DNA of 64,000 nt from JACPFV01 sp035526825. Its GTDB lineage: Bacteria > Pseudomonadota > Gammaproteobacteria > Nevskiales > Nevskiaceae. The stretch is taken from contig DATLBT010000070.1 of NCBI GenBank assembly GCA_035526825.1, forward strand, positions 11,831-75,830, read 5' to 3'. A program made the position numbers and the translations under genes. Below the pieces are notes generated by a model. That model was not told where the DNA came from, made no database searches, and saw only the letters and a program-made list of their open reading frames with translations. Positions 8,421-21,661 of this stretch are shown here, piece after piece (within the stretch, counting starts at the first letter, position 1; every line of letters starts with the position of its first letter).

Positions 8421-11381
8421 ATGCCTCGCAGCAAGAAGCCGTCGCCTTCGCAATCGCACGACGGCGAGACGCTGCCCAACGTCAATCCCGCCTCGCCCGA
8501 AACCCACCGCGGCGCTGACCAGCCCTTCCTGATCGTCGGCGTCGGCGCCTCTGCCGGCGGCGTCGAGGCATTGACGCAGCTGGTGGGCGGGCTGTCGGCG
8601 GATGCCCCGCTGGCGCTGGTCGTGGTGCAGCACCTCGATCCGGCCCGCCCCAGCCTGATGCCCGAAATCCTGACCCAGAGTTCGCGCTTGCCGGTGAAAT
8701 TCGCCGAGCACAAGCAGCGTCTCGAGCCCGGCCACGTCTACGTGATGCCCCCGGGCCGCGACCTCGTGCTGGGCGACCGCCTGCTGCAACTGTCGCCGCG
8801 CACGGAGGAAAAGGGCGAGCACCGACCCATCGATCGCTTCCTGCGTTCGCTCGCGGAAGAGCAGACGCACAAGGCGGTTGCCGTGATCCTGTCCGGCGCC
8901 GGCAGCGACGGCGCGCTCGGTGTCGAGGAAGTGAAGTCGGCCGGCGGCATCACCTTCGCGCAGGACAAGACCGCCGAGTTCAGCGCGATGCCGCGCCATG
9001 CCGTCGCCTCCGGCGCCGTCGACTTCGTGCTGCCGCCGCAGGAGATCGCGCGCGAACTCGAGCGCATCGCCAGCAGCGCGTGGCTCGACCGCTCGCCGGA
9101 CGAAGAGCGCGGCAACGAGCCCGCGCTGCACGCCGTGCTGGAGACGCTGCGCAACGGCATGGGCGTCGACTTCACGCAGTACAAGCGCAACACGCTGAGC
9201 CGGCGCATCGCGCGCCGCATGGTGGTGCACAAGCTGGAGTCGCTGAAGGATTACGCCGGGATCCTGCGCAAGAACCCGGCCGAGGTCGAGGCGCTGTATC
9301 AGGACATCCTGATCAACGTCACCAGCTTCTTCCGCAACCCGGAGTCCTACGAGGCACTGAAGCAGAAAGTGTTTCCGCGACTGACCGAGGCCAAGAACCG
9401 GCATCACCCGGTGCGCGTGTGGACGCTCGGCTGCTCCACCGGCGAGGAGGCCTATTCGATCGCCATGACGTACACGGAGTACGCCGAGGCCAGCGGCCGG
9501 CGCGTGCCGATGCAGATTTTCGCCACCGACCTCAACGGCGCCGGCATCGAGAAGGCGCGCGCCGGGGTCTACCGCAAAGGCATCGAGCAGGACGTCTCGC
9601 CCGAGCGGCTGCGGCGCTTCTTCATCGAGGTCGACGGCAACTATCGCGTATGCAAGCCGATTCGTGACATGTGCGTGTTCGCGCGCCAGAACGTGCTCAG
9701 CGACCCGCCGTTCTCGCGCCTGGACCTGATCGCGTGCCGCAACATGCTCATCTACCTGGAGCCCGGGCTGCAGCGCAAGCTGATGCCGGTGCTGCACTAC
9801 GCGCTGCAGCGCGAGGGCATGTTGTGGCTCGGCTCGTCCGAGACCATCGGCTCGTTCCGCGAGTTGTTCGAAGTCGAGGACGCCAAGCACAAGATCTACA
9901 CCAAGAAGCCGTCGAAAAACCTGACTGGGCTGGTGCCGGTGCAGCGCGCCGCGCCGGTCGATGGCCCCAAGGCGACCGCCGCCAGCATCGTGCCGGCAGC
10001 GCCATCCGCCGACCCGCACCGAGAGGCCGATCGCATCGTGCTGTCGCGTTTCGGACCGCCCGGCGTGCTGGTGAACGCGCAGCTCGACATCGTCCAGTTC
10101 CGCGGCGACACCGGGCCGTATCTGACGCCCGCGCCAGGCCGCGCGGCGTTCAATCTTCTGAAAATGCTGCGCGAAGGCCTTGCGATCGGCGTGCGCAACG
10201 CCATCAAGAAAGCGCAGAAAAACATGGCCACGGCCCGTGTCGCCGACCTGCGCGTGAAGGTCAACGGCGCGTTTCGCGAGGTCGCGGTCACCGTCACGCC
10301 ACTGACGATCCCCGGCAACGAGGCCATGCTGCTGGTGCTGTTCGAGGACGAAAGCTCGCCGCGCAGGGCCGAGCCACCGCCCGCGCCGCTGCCGCCGGCT
10401 GCCTCGCAGAAGGAGATCGAGCGGCTCAACCAGGAGCTCGCCGCCAACCGCGACTACCTGCAGTCCGTCATCGAGCAGCAGGAAGCGGTGAACGAAGAGC
10501 TGCAGTCCGCCAACGAGGAAGTGCAGTCCGCCAACGAGGAGTTGCAGAGCATCAACGAGGAGCTGGAAACCTCGAAGGAGGAGATCCAGTCGAGCAACGA
10601 GGAACTCGCGACCGTCAACGACGAATTGCAGAACCGCAACGCGGAGCTCTCGGACACCAACAACGACCTCACCAACCTCCTGAGCAGCGCGCAGACCGCC
10701 ATCGTCATGCTCGGACGCGACCTGCGCATCCGGCGCTACACGCCGGCCGCCGAGAAGCTGCTCAACCTGATCCCGACCGATATCGGCCGGCCGTTCAACG
10801 ACATCAAGCCGCGCTTCGATGCGCCGCACCTCGAAAAGCAGCTGTTCGAGGTGATCGACACGGTCAGCGTGCACGAGCGCGAGATCCAGGACTTCAATGG
10901 CCGCTGGTATTTGCTGCGGCTGCGCCCGTACCAGACGCTCGAGAACAAGATCGACGGTGTGGTGCTGATGCTGGTCGACGTCGACAGCATCAAGCGCGCC
11001 GCGGAGCAGGCGCGGGAAAGCGAGGCGCGCTTCCGCCTGCTGGCCGACGCGACGCCGGCGATGATCTGGAGCAACAACCTGCAGGGCTGCGAGTTCGCCA
11101 ACCGCGCGATGCAGGAGTTCACCGGCGTGCCGGAATCGGAACTGCTCGGCCTGGGTTGGCTGCAGTTCGTCCACCCCGAGGACCGCGAGCACTACAGCGG
11201 CGCCTACATGGACGCCCTGGCCCGGCGTGCGCCGTTTGCCGCGCAATGCCGCATGCGGCGCGCGGACGGCAAGTACCGCCGCATCCAGTCCAATGCGCAG
11301 CCGCGCCTCGACGCCTCCGGCGCGATGCTGGGGCTCGCCGGTTGCGGCATCGACATCGGCGCTGCCGACGGTCCGGCCTGA
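8421..11381 (+). CDS. CheB methylesterase-CheR methyltransferase-PAS fusion protein
   Basis: The 986-residue soluble protein joins a CheB esterase domain (about 32-220; Ser in GASAGG, His in VVQHLDP, Asp in SGAGSDG), a CheR domain (helical part about 235-315, SAM-binding LGCSTGEEAYS about 335-345, ATDLNG, CRNMLIYL), a strongly heptad-like coiled coil (about 660-750, repeated EELQS units) and two PAS domains (about 755-860 and 870-980). It ends after the second PAS with no kinase domain, unlike many relatives. No chemoreceptor, CheA or CheW is in the window, so the target of its esterase and methyltransferase activities is unknown. Start ATG 8421 follows GGGAG by 5 bases. Confidence 0.9.
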   Translation: MPRSKKPSPSQSHDGETLPNVNPASPETHRGADQPFLIVGVGASAGGVEALTQLVGGLSADAPLALVVVQHLDPARPSLMPEILTQSSRLPVKFAEHKQRLEPGHVYVMPPGRDLVLGDRLLQLSPRTEEKGEHRPIDRFLRSLAEEQTHKAVAVILSGAGSDGALGVEEVKSAGGITFAQDKTAEFSAMPRHAVASGAVDFVLPPQEIARELERIASSAWLDRSPDEERGNEPALHAVLETLRNGMGVDFTQYKRNTLSRRIARRMVVHKLESLKDYAGILRKNPAEVEALYQDILINVTSFFRNPESYEALKQKVFPRLTEAKNRHHPVRVWTLGCSTGEEAYSIAMTYTEYAEASGRRVPMQIFATDLNGAGIEKARAGVYRKGIEQDVSPERLRRFFIEVDGNYRVCKPIRDMCVFARQNVLSDPPFSRLDLIACRNMLIYLEPGLQRKLMPVLHYALQREGMLWLGSSETIGSFRELFEVEDAKHKIYTKKPSKNLTGLVPVQRAAPVDGPKATAASIVPAAPSADPHREADRIVLSRFGPPGVLVNAQLDIVQFRGDTGPYLTPAPGRAAFNLLKMLREGLAIGVRNAIKKAQKNMATARVADLRVKVNGAFREVAVTVTPLTIPGNEAMLLVLFEDESSPRRAEPPPAPLPPAASQKEIERLNQELAANRDYLQSVIEQQEAVNEELQSANEEVQSANEELQSINEELETSKEEIQSSNEELATVNDELQNRNAELSDTNNDLTNLLSSAQTAIVMLGRDLRIRRYTPAAEKLLNLIPTDIGRPFNDIKPRFDAPHLEKQLFEVIDTVSVHEREIQDFNGRWYLLRLRPYQTLENKIDGVVLMLVDVDSIKRAAEQARESEARFRLLADATPAMIWSNNLQGCEFANRAMQEFTGVPESELLGLGWLQFVHPEDREHYSGAYMDALARRAPFAAQCRMRRADGKYRRIQSNAQPRLDASGAMLGLAGCGIDIGAADGPA

Positions 11382-11390
11382 GCGACCGCC

Positions 11391-11942
11391 TTATTTTGTG
11401 ACGTGCTCGCGCGCCCAGGCCGCGAAGCGGGTCATCCAGCCAGCGAGGATCTTGCGCGCGCCACCGTTGCCGATGTCGCCATGGGCGTCGAACAAGTCGT
11501 CCTTGAATTGCAGGAATACCTCCGGCTGTCCCAACGTCGGCATGTCGAGGTAGGCCAGCACGTTGCGCAGGTGTTGCTGCGCCATCGCGGTGCCAGCCGC
11601 GCCCACCGAAACGCCCAGCACGCCTGCCGGCTTGCCGGCCCAGGCGCTCTGCCCGTACGGGCGCGAAGCGTGGTCGAGCGCGTTCTTGAGCACGCCGGGC
11701 ATCGAGCGGTTGTACTCCGGCGTCACGAACAGGATTGCGTCGCAAGCCTGGATGTCAGCCTTGAGCTTGCGCACGCTGGCGTGCGGGTCGGCATCGTCGT
11801 CCTGGTTGTAGAGAGGCAGGTTGCCGATCTCGATGTCGCGAAAGGCAAGCTCCGCCGGGGCGAGCTTTTTCAGCGCCTCGGCGAGCTTCCGGTTGAACGA
11901 GTCGCGGCGCAGGCTGCCGCAGACGATGCCGACCTGGTGCAT
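11391..11942 (-). CDS. NAD(P)H-dependent FMN reductase (ChrR/azoreductase family)
   Basis: The 183-residue flavodoxin-like protein matches the usual length of NADPH-dependent FMN reductases such as ChrR/YieF. The phosphate-binding loop is GSLRRDSFNRKL near the N-terminus; TPEYNRSMPGVLKNALDH is the diagnostic flavin-ring motif near the middle. Such soluble enzymes reduce quinones, chromate or azo compounds using bound FMN. The start ATG 11942 has a GGAGAT site upstream. It is convergent with the cheB-cheR gene (9 bases between stops) and divergent from glgE across 180 bases. Confidence 0.9.
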   Translation of the reverse strand: MHQVGIVCGSLRRDSFNRKLAEALKKLAPAELAFRDIEIGNLPLYNQDDDADPHASVRKLKADIQACDAILFVTPEYNRSMPGVLKNALDHASRPYGQSAWAGKPAGVLGVSVGAAGTAMAQQHLRNVLAYLDMPTLGQPEVFLQFKDDLFDAHGDIGNGGARKILAGWMTRFAAWAREHVTK

Positions 11943-11972
11943 GGGATCTCCGGCCGAATGGCGTGGTTTCTT

Positions 11973-11985
11973 TGACCGCCGGTCA
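11973..11985. promoter_or_regulatory. palindromic operator-like site
   Basis: TGACCGCCGGTCA is a perfect 6-1-6 palindrome, 31 bases upstream of the FMN reductase start and about 140 bases upstream of glgE. Such sites are typical of TetR-family repressors, several of which control quinone or flavin reductases. No TetR gene is in the window. Confidence 0.4.
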
Positions 11986-12122
11986 GCGGAAGTATTCGCG
12001 CGACCGAGGGCTCCTGAGCGAACACTCGGCCGAACCCGGTGTCTTTACCGACGGGCCTGGCGTGGGCCGGCTTGCTTGCCGGCGCCGTTCGGGCGGGGCA
12101 AACGACGACGGGGCTTCCTTTC

Positions 12123-14117
12123 ATGACGCAGCCGCGGCGGGTAACGGCACCCTCGGATCCCGCGGCCGGGCGCGTGGCGGCCGCGCTGCGCGCGCCACGC
12201 CTTTGCATCGAGCGCATCAGCCCCCAGGTGGATCACGGCCGCTGTCCCGCCAAGGCCACCGTGGGCCAGGCGCTGGCGATCGAAGCCGACATCTTCATGG
12301 ACGGCCACGACCAGGTCGCGGCGCAGGTCATCTGGCATGAAGGCGCCGTGGCCCAGGCCCTGCCGATGCGCGCACTGGGCAACGACCGCTGGCGCGTCGA
12401 GGCGGTGCCGCAAGGCGCGGGGCGATGCCGCTTCACGATCGAGGCCTGGCTCGACCGCTGGGGCAGCTTTCGCCACGGCCTCGCACGCAAGGCCGCCGCC
12501 GGCGTACCGATCAAGCTCGAACTGGAGGAAGGCCGCGCGCTCATCCGCGAGGCCGCGCAGCAGCCAGGCCCCGCCGCGGGCAGCTTGGCTGCGCTCAGCC
12601 GCGAGCTGGCGACGCTCGACGACAGCCGCACGCTTGACCTGTTCCTGGGCGAGGCCACCGCCGCGCTGATGCGCGCCGGTGAGCCGCGCCGGTTCGTCAC
12701 GCGCTCGCAGCCCGAGCTCGAAGTCGAGGTCGAGCGCACGCGTGCCGGCTTCGCCGCGTGGTACGAGTTGTTCCCACGCTCGTGCACCCGGGACCCGGCC
12801 CGCCACGGCACCTTTGATGACGTCATTGCGCGCCTGCCGGCGATCAAGGCCATGGGCTTCGACGTGCTGTATTTCCCGCCGATCCATCCCATCGGCGCCA
12901 GCAACCGCAAGGGTCCCAACAACAGCCTCAAGGCCGGGCCCGGCGACCCGGGCAGTCCGTACGCGATCGGCTCGAGCGAAGGCGGCCACACGGCGGTGCA
13001 TCCGCAACTCGGCGGCATCGAGGCATTCCGGCGCCTGCATGCCGCGGCAGGCGAGGCCGGCATCGAGATCGCGCTCGACTTCGCGGTGCAGTTCTCGCCC
13101 GATCATCCGTGGCTGCGCGACGCTCCGCACTGGTTCGCGTACCGGCCTGACGGCTCCATCCGTTTCGCCGAGAACCCGCCGAAAAAGTATCAGGACATCG
13201 TCAACTGCGAGTTTTATGCCGATTCGCGGCCCGACGCGCTGTGGCAGGCACTGCGCGACGTGATCCTCCACTGGGTCGATGCCGGCGTGAAGATCTTTCG
13301 CGTCGACAACCCGCACACCAAACCACTGCCATTCTGGCAATGGCTGATCGAGGATGTGCGCGGGCGCCATCCGGACGTGATGTTCCTGGCCGAGGCCTTT
13401 ACACGGCCGGCGATGATGTACCGGCTGGCAAAGATCGGTTTCTCGCAGAGCTACACCTATTTCACCTGGCGCAACACCAGGGCCGAGTTCATCGAGTACC
13501 TCACCGAGCTCACCCAGGGTCCGCCGAAGGATTTCTATCGGCCGCACTTCTTCGTCAACACGCCGGACATCAACCCGTATTTCCTGCAGACGTCCGGCCG
13601 CGCCGGTTTCGTGCAGCGCGCGGCGCTGGCGGCAACCTTGTCGGGGCTGTGGGGCCTGTACAGCGGTTTCGAGCTGTGCGAGGCCGCGCCGCTGCCCGGC
13701 AAGGAGGAGTACCTCGACTCGGAGAAGTACCAGATCCGCGTCCGCGACTGGAACGCGCCCGGCAACATCGTCGGCGAAATCACGCGGCTCAACCACATCC
13801 GACGGGAGAACCCCGCGCTGCAATCCCACCTGGGACTGACGTTCCTGCAGTGCGACAACGACCAGGTGCTGTATTTCGCCAAGCACGTGCCGGACAGGTC
13901 GAACTACCTGCTGGTCGCCATCAGCCTCGATCCGCATCAGGCGCAGGAAGCGTATTTCGACGTGCCGCTGGCCGAGCTCGGCCTTCCGGACGATGGCGCG
14001 CTCGAGGTCGAGGAGCTGATGCGCGGCGAGCGCTTCACCTGGCGCGGCAAGCGGCAACACTGGCGCTTCGTGCCGTGGGAATTACCGCTGGCGATCTGGC
14101 GCGTGAAACCGGCATGA
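12123..14117 (+). CDS. glgE: alpha-1,4-glucan:maltose-1-phosphate maltosyltransferase
   Basis: GlgE is a GH13 subfamily 3 enzyme that adds maltosyl units from maltose-1-phosphate to linear alpha-glucan. With start ATG 12123 the product is 664 residues, the normal family length; an open frame from 12039 adds an unlikely leader. An N-terminal beta-sandwich/helical domain (to about 200) is followed by the barrel with nucleophile Asp395 in FRVDN, acid Glu424 in FLAEAF and transition-state Asp482 in NTPDINPY. The family-specific YELFPRS near 214 and KYQDIVNCEF near 355 are present. It is the first gene of the plus-strand glucan cluster and is followed by the fused TreS-maltokinase that makes its substrate. 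Confidence 0.95.
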   Translation: MTQPRRVTAPSDPAAGRVAAALRAPRLCIERISPQVDHGRCPAKATVGQALAIEADIFMDGHDQVAAQVIWHEGAVAQALPMRALGNDRWRVEAVPQGAGRCRFTIEAWLDRWGSFRHGLARKAAAGVPIKLELEEGRALIREAAQQPGPAAGSLAALSRELATLDDSRTLDLFLGEATAALMRAGEPRRFVTRSQPELEVEVERTRAGFAAWYELFPRSCTRDPARHGTFDDVIARLPAIKAMGFDVLYFPPIHPIGASNRKGPNNSLKAGPGDPGSPYAIGSSEGGHTAVHPQLGGIEAFRRLHAAAGEAGIEIALDFAVQFSPDHPWLRDAPHWFAYRPDGSIRFAENPPKKYQDIVNCEFYADSRPDALWQALRDVILHWVDAGVKIFRVDNPHTKPLPFWQWLIEDVRGRHPDVMFLAEAFTRPAMMYRLAKIGFSQSYTYFTWRNTRAEFIEYLTELTQGPPKDFYRPHFFVNTPDINPYFLQTSGRAGFVQRAALAATLSGLWGLYSGFELCEAAPLPGKEEYLDSEKYQIRVRDWNAPGNIVGEITRLNHIRRENPALQSHLGLTFLQCDNDQVLYFAKHVPDRSNYLLVAISLDPHQAQEAYFDVPLAELGLPDDGALEVEELMRGERFTWRGKRQHWRFVPWELPLAIWRVKPA

Positions 14118-14201
14118 GTGTCATCCCGAGCGAAGCGAGGGATCGCGTGCTTGAGGCCGCTCGCTCCGGGACGCGGCCCCTCGTTGCGCTCGGGGTGACA
14201 C
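14118..14201. repeat. intergenic inverted repeat between glgE and treS
   Basis: Arms of 24 bases at 14118-14141 and 14178-14201 match at 21 of 24 positions and enclose a 36-base loop. The left arm begins directly after the glgE stop and reads GTGTCATCCCGAGCGAAGCG; the right arm ends 4 bases before the treS start. Sequences of this kind are dispersed in many high-GC genomes as mobile-repeat relics. In RNA it would form a long hairpin in the middle of the operon. Confidence 0.8.
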
Positions 14202-14205
14202 GATA

Positions 14206-17542
<3,337 letters not shown>

Positions 17543-17550
<8 letters not shown>

Positions 17551-19468
17551 CGCGCGCGCACCGACCGGGCTGCTCGGCGAACTCGACCTGCACCTGATCG
17601 CGGAAGGGCGGCATCGCGAGCTGGCGCGCTGCCTCGGCGCGCAGGTCATGACGCTGGACGGCGTCCCCGGCGTGCGATTCGCGGTGTGGGCGCCGAACGC
17701 GCGGCGCGTTTCGGTCGTCGGCGAGTTCAATGCCTGGGACGGCCGGCGCGACCCGATGGACTCGCGCGGCGAGTCGGGCGTATGGGAGCGTTTCATCCCG
17801 GGCCTGACGCCAAGGACGGCTTACATGTACGAGCTCGAAGGCCGGCATGGCCTGCTGCCCCTGAAAGCCGACCCGGTGGCGCTGCAGTCGGAAAAGCCGC
17901 CGCGGACCGCGTCGATCATCGCCGATCCGGCGCCGTTCCCATGGACCGACGGCGCCTGGATGGCAGCGCGCCCGCGGCGCCAGTCGCCGCAGGCGCCGAT
18001 CAGCATCTACGAAATGCACGCCGGCTCGTGGCGCCGGACGTGGGCCGAAGGCCGGCCCGCGCCGCAGTGGGACGAGCTCGGCGAGATGCTCATCCCCTAC
18101 CTGATCGACCACCACTTCACGCACGTCGAGCTGCTGCCGGTGATGCAGCACCCGTTCGGCGGCTCGTGGGGCTACCAGCCGCTGGGCCTGTTCGCGCCGC
18201 ATTCCGAGTGGGGCGACCCGGCCGGTTTCAAGCGCTTCGTCAACCGCTGCCACGTTGCCGGCATCGGCGTGATCGTCGACTGGGTGCCCGGGCACTTCCC
18301 CACCGATGCGCACGGCCTTGCGCGCTTCGACGGCACCGCGCTGTACGAGCACGAGGACCCGCGCGAAGGGTTCCACCAGGACTGGAACACGCTGATCTAC
18401 AACTTCGGCCGCAACGAAGTGCGCGGCTTCCTGGTCGCGTCGGCGCTGCACTGGCTCGAGCACTACCACGTCGATGGCCTGCGCGTGGATGCGGTCGCCT
18501 CGATGCTCTACCGTGACTACTCGCGCCGCCCGGGCGAATGGGTGCCCAACCAGTTTGGCGGCCGCGAGAACCTCGAGGCGATCGCTTTCCTCAAGCAGCT
18601 CAATGACGTCATCGCCGAGCGCTGCAAGGGCGCGATCACGCTGGCCGAGGAATCCACCGCGTGGCCCGGCGTGACGCAGCCGACCCGCCATGGCGGCCTG
18701 GGCTTCGACTACAAGTGGAACATGGGCTGGATGCACGACACGCTGCAGTACGTGTCCCGCGACCCGGTGCATCGCGCGCACCACCACGGCGAGATCACCT
18801 TCGGCCTGGTCTACGCATTCAGCGAAAGGTTCGTGCTGCCGCTGTCACACGACGAGGTCGTGCATGGCAAGCGGTCGATGCTCGAGAAAATGCCGGGCGA
18901 CCGCTGGCAGCAGTTCGCCAATCTGCGCGCGTACTACGGCTTCATGTGGGCGCATCCGGGCAAGAAACTGCTGTTCATGGGCGGCGAGTTGGGCCAGGCG
19001 CGCGAGTGGAATCATGACGACGAGCTGGCCTGGTTCGCGCTGCAGGATCCGCTGCATCGCGGCGTTCAGCGCCTGGTGTCCGACCTCAACCTCGCGTATC
19101 GCGAGCACCCCGCGTTGCACTTCGGCGACTGCGACGGCGCCGGCTTCCACTGGATCGTCGGTGACGACGCCGCCAACAGCGCCTTCGCATTCCTGCGCTC
19201 CGGCACTCCCGGCGATGCGCCGCTGATCGCGATCAGCAACTTCACGCCGACGCCGCGGCTCGCGTACCGGCTCGGCGCGCCGCGCGCCGGCGAATGGCGC
19301 GTGGTCATCAATACGGATGCCACTGCCTACGGCGGCTCGGGCTGCGCGCTGGATTCGAGCCTCCTCGCAAGCAGCCAGCCGAGTCACGCGCAGCCGTTCT
19401 CGCTGGCGCTGACGCTGCCGCCCCTGGCGACGGTGCTGCTACGGCACCACCCCGCCGGGGAAAACTAG
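17543..19468 (+). CDS. glgB: 1,4-alpha-glucan branching enzyme
   Basis: The 641-residue GH13 enzyme forms alpha-1,6 branches on the glucan made by GlgE. ATG 17543 lies inside the last codons of treS. A CBM48 domain (about 30-130, FAVWAPNARRVSVVGEFNAW) precedes the barrel with nucleophile Asp316 (LRVDAV), acid Glu369 (LAEEST) and Asp437 (LSHDEV). It is the short form, lacking the extra N-terminal beta domain found in the roughly 730-residue enterobacterial enzyme, and is similar in length to other short GlgB proteins of GlgE pathways. The next gene, glgX, starts 3 bases after its stop. Confidence 0.95.
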
Positions 19469-19471
19469 GCC

Positions 19472-21661
19472 ATGCGCGCCCGCAACGAGCGGCTCCAGCC
19501 GGCCGCTCCCAACCACTTCGGCGCCGGGCCAGGTGTGCACTGGGACGGCCGCGGCGCGTTGTTCGCGGTGCAGGCTCCAGACGCCGAGCGTGTCGAGCTG
19601 TGCCTGTTCGACGCCGGCGGTCGCCACGAGATTGCGCGCTACGCGCTGCCGGACTGCACCGACGGCCTGTGGCGCGGCTACCTGCCGGAGTGCAAGCCGG
19701 GCCAGCTCTACGGCTATCGCGTCGGCGGGCCGTACGAGCCCACGCGCGGCTTGCGCTTCAACCCGAACAAGCTGCTGATCGATCCATACGCGCGCGCGCT
19801 GCGCGGGCCGCTGACCTGGCACGACTCGCTGTACGGCTACCGCATCGGCGGCAAGCGCGGCGATCTTTCTTTTGACCGGCGCGACAGCGCGCCGTACCTG
19901 CCGAAAGCGGTCGTCGTCGCCGAAACGTTCGACTGGGGCGACGACCGCGCGCCGCGCACGCCGTGGAGCGACACGGTGGTCTACGAAGTCCACGTCAAGG
20001 GTTTCACGCAGCGCCACCCGGGCATCCCGGAGCGCGATCGCGGCACCTTCGGCGGGCTCGGACATCCGGCAACCGTGGATTACCTCCGGCGCCTGGGCGT
20101 GACGGCGGTGGAGCTGCTGCCGATCCACGCGTTCGCACGCGATCGCATGCTGCTCGAGCGCGGGCTCACCAACTACTGGGGCTACAACACGCTGGCGTTC
20201 TTCGCGCCCGAGCCGGCCTACCTTTCCGACGGCTCGCTCGGCCAGGTCAAGTGGGCGGTGCAGCAGCTGCACCGCGCCGGCATCGAGGTGATCCTCGACG
20301 TGGTCTACAACCACACCTGCGAGGGCAGCGAGCTCGGGGCGACGCTGTCCTGGCGCGGCTTTGGCGATGCCACCTTTTACCGCCTGCTGCCGGACAACCC
20401 CCGCCACCACATCAACGACACCGGCTGCGGCAACACGGTGAACACCGCGAGTCAGCCGGCCCTGCGCATGGTGCTCGACTCGCTGCGCCACTGGGTCACC
20501 GAGTACCGCATCGACGGCTTCCGCTTCGACCTCGGCCTCACGCTCGGCCGCGAGCCGCACGGTTTCGACCCCGGCGCCGGTTTCTTCGACGCACTGCTGC
20601 AGGACCCGGTGCTGTCCAAGGTCAAGCTGATCAGCGAGCCGTGGGACATCGGGCCCGGCGGCTACCAGCTCGGCAACCATCCGCCGGGCATGAGCGAGTG
20701 GAACGACAAGTACCGCGACGAGGTGCGCCGCTTCTGGCGCGGCGATGCGGGCATGCGTGGCGCTTTGTCGGCACGCCTGCAAGGCTCGGCCGACCTGTTC
20801 GACCGGCAGTGGCGCAAGCCGACGGCGACGGTCAACTTCGTCACCGCGCACGACGGCTTCACGCTCGCCGACTGGGCGAGCTACGCCGGCAAGCACAATG
20901 AGGCGAACGGTGAGGACAATCGCGATGGCACCGACAACAACTGCAGCGCCAACTGGGGCGTCGAAGGCCCGACCGACGATGCCGCCATTCGCGACACGCG
21001 CGGCCGTCTGCACCGCGCGATGCTCGCAACCCTGCTGACCTCCCTGGGCACGCCGATGCTGCTCGGTGGCGACGAGTTCGGGCGCTCGCAAAGCGGCAAC
21101 AACAATGCCTACTGCCAGGACAACGAACTGTCCTGGCTCGACTGGGCCCTGGCCGATTCCGCCGATGGCCGCGCGCTGCGCGATTTCACCGAGCGGCTGC
21201 TGCGATTGCGCCGCGAGCACCCGGCCCTGCGCGCCGGCTACTTCCAGCATGGTCGGGACGAGCCGGCTGCCGGCGTGCGCGACATCGGCTGGTTCGACGA
21301 AAGCGGCGGGGAGATGACCAGCGCCGACTGGGAATTCGCCGGCGGCCAGCTGCTGACCGTGCGGCGCGCGGTGCGTCGCCCCGATGGCGGCACCGACATC
21401 GTCGCGATCCTGTTCAATGCTTCGGGCGAGGACCGCGAGTTCACCCTGCCGGCGCCGACACTCGAATGGAGCCTGCAACTCGACAGCGCGCAGCCCGACC
21501 GTGCCCAGGGCGCGATCGGCACCGCGGCGCTCGACGTCGTGGCGCACAGCCTGGTCGTGCTCACCGCGCGCGCCGACGCGCTCGCGCCGCCGCCCGGGCC
21601 CAAGCGCCTGCCCCCGGCGGCAGCGCAGCCGCGCGACAACGCGCCGATCGAGGGCGCTTGA
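19472..21661 (+). CDS. glgX: glycogen debranching enzyme
   Basis: The 729-residue isoamylase-type GH13 protein hydrolyses alpha-1,6 branches, mainly of phosphorylase-limited dextrins. A CBM48 domain (about 15-120) leads into the barrel with nucleophile Asp353 (FRFDLGL), acid Glu389 (ISEPWDIG) and Asp461 (TAHDGFTL). YNHTCEGSELG and SWRGFGDATFYR are characteristic of the GlgX/TreX group. The start ATG 19472 is 3 bases after glgB, and the stop overlaps the treZ TTG start by four bases (TTGA). With GlgP it would feed glucan breakdown; with TreY/TreZ it supplies linear maltodextrins, the role of TreX in other organisms. Confidence 0.95.
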   Translation: MRARNERLQPAAPNHFGAGPGVHWDGRGALFAVQAPDAERVELCLFDAGGRHEIARYALPDCTDGLWRGYLPECKPGQLYGYRVGGPYEPTRGLRFNPNKLLIDPYARALRGPLTWHDSLYGYRIGGKRGDLSFDRRDSAPYLPKAVVVAETFDWGDDRAPRTPWSDTVVYEVHVKGFTQRHPGIPERDRGTFGGLGHPATVDYLRRLGVTAVELLPIHAFARDRMLLERGLTNYWGYNTLAFFAPEPAYLSDGSLGQVKWAVQQLHRAGIEVILDVVYNHTCEGSELGATLSWRGFGDATFYRLLPDNPRHHINDTGCGNTVNTASQPALRMVLDSLRHWVTEYRIDGFRFDLGLTLGREPHGFDPGAGFFDALLQDPVLSKVKLISEPWDIGPGGYQLGNHPPGMSEWNDKYRDEVRRFWRGDAGMRGALSARLQGSADLFDRQWRKPTATVNFVTAHDGFTLADWASYAGKHNEANGEDNRDGTDNNCSANWGVEGPTDDAAIRDTRGRLHRAMLATLLTSLGTPMLLGGDEFGRSQSGNNNAYCQDNELSWLDWALADSADGRALRDFTERLLRLRREHPALRAGYFQHGRDEPAAGVRDIGWFDESGGEMTSADWEFAGGQLLTVRRAVRRPDGGTDIVAILFNASGEDREFTLPAPTLEWSLQLDSAQPDRAQGAIGTAALDVVAHSLVVLTARADALAPPPGPKRLPPAAAQPRDNAPIEGA

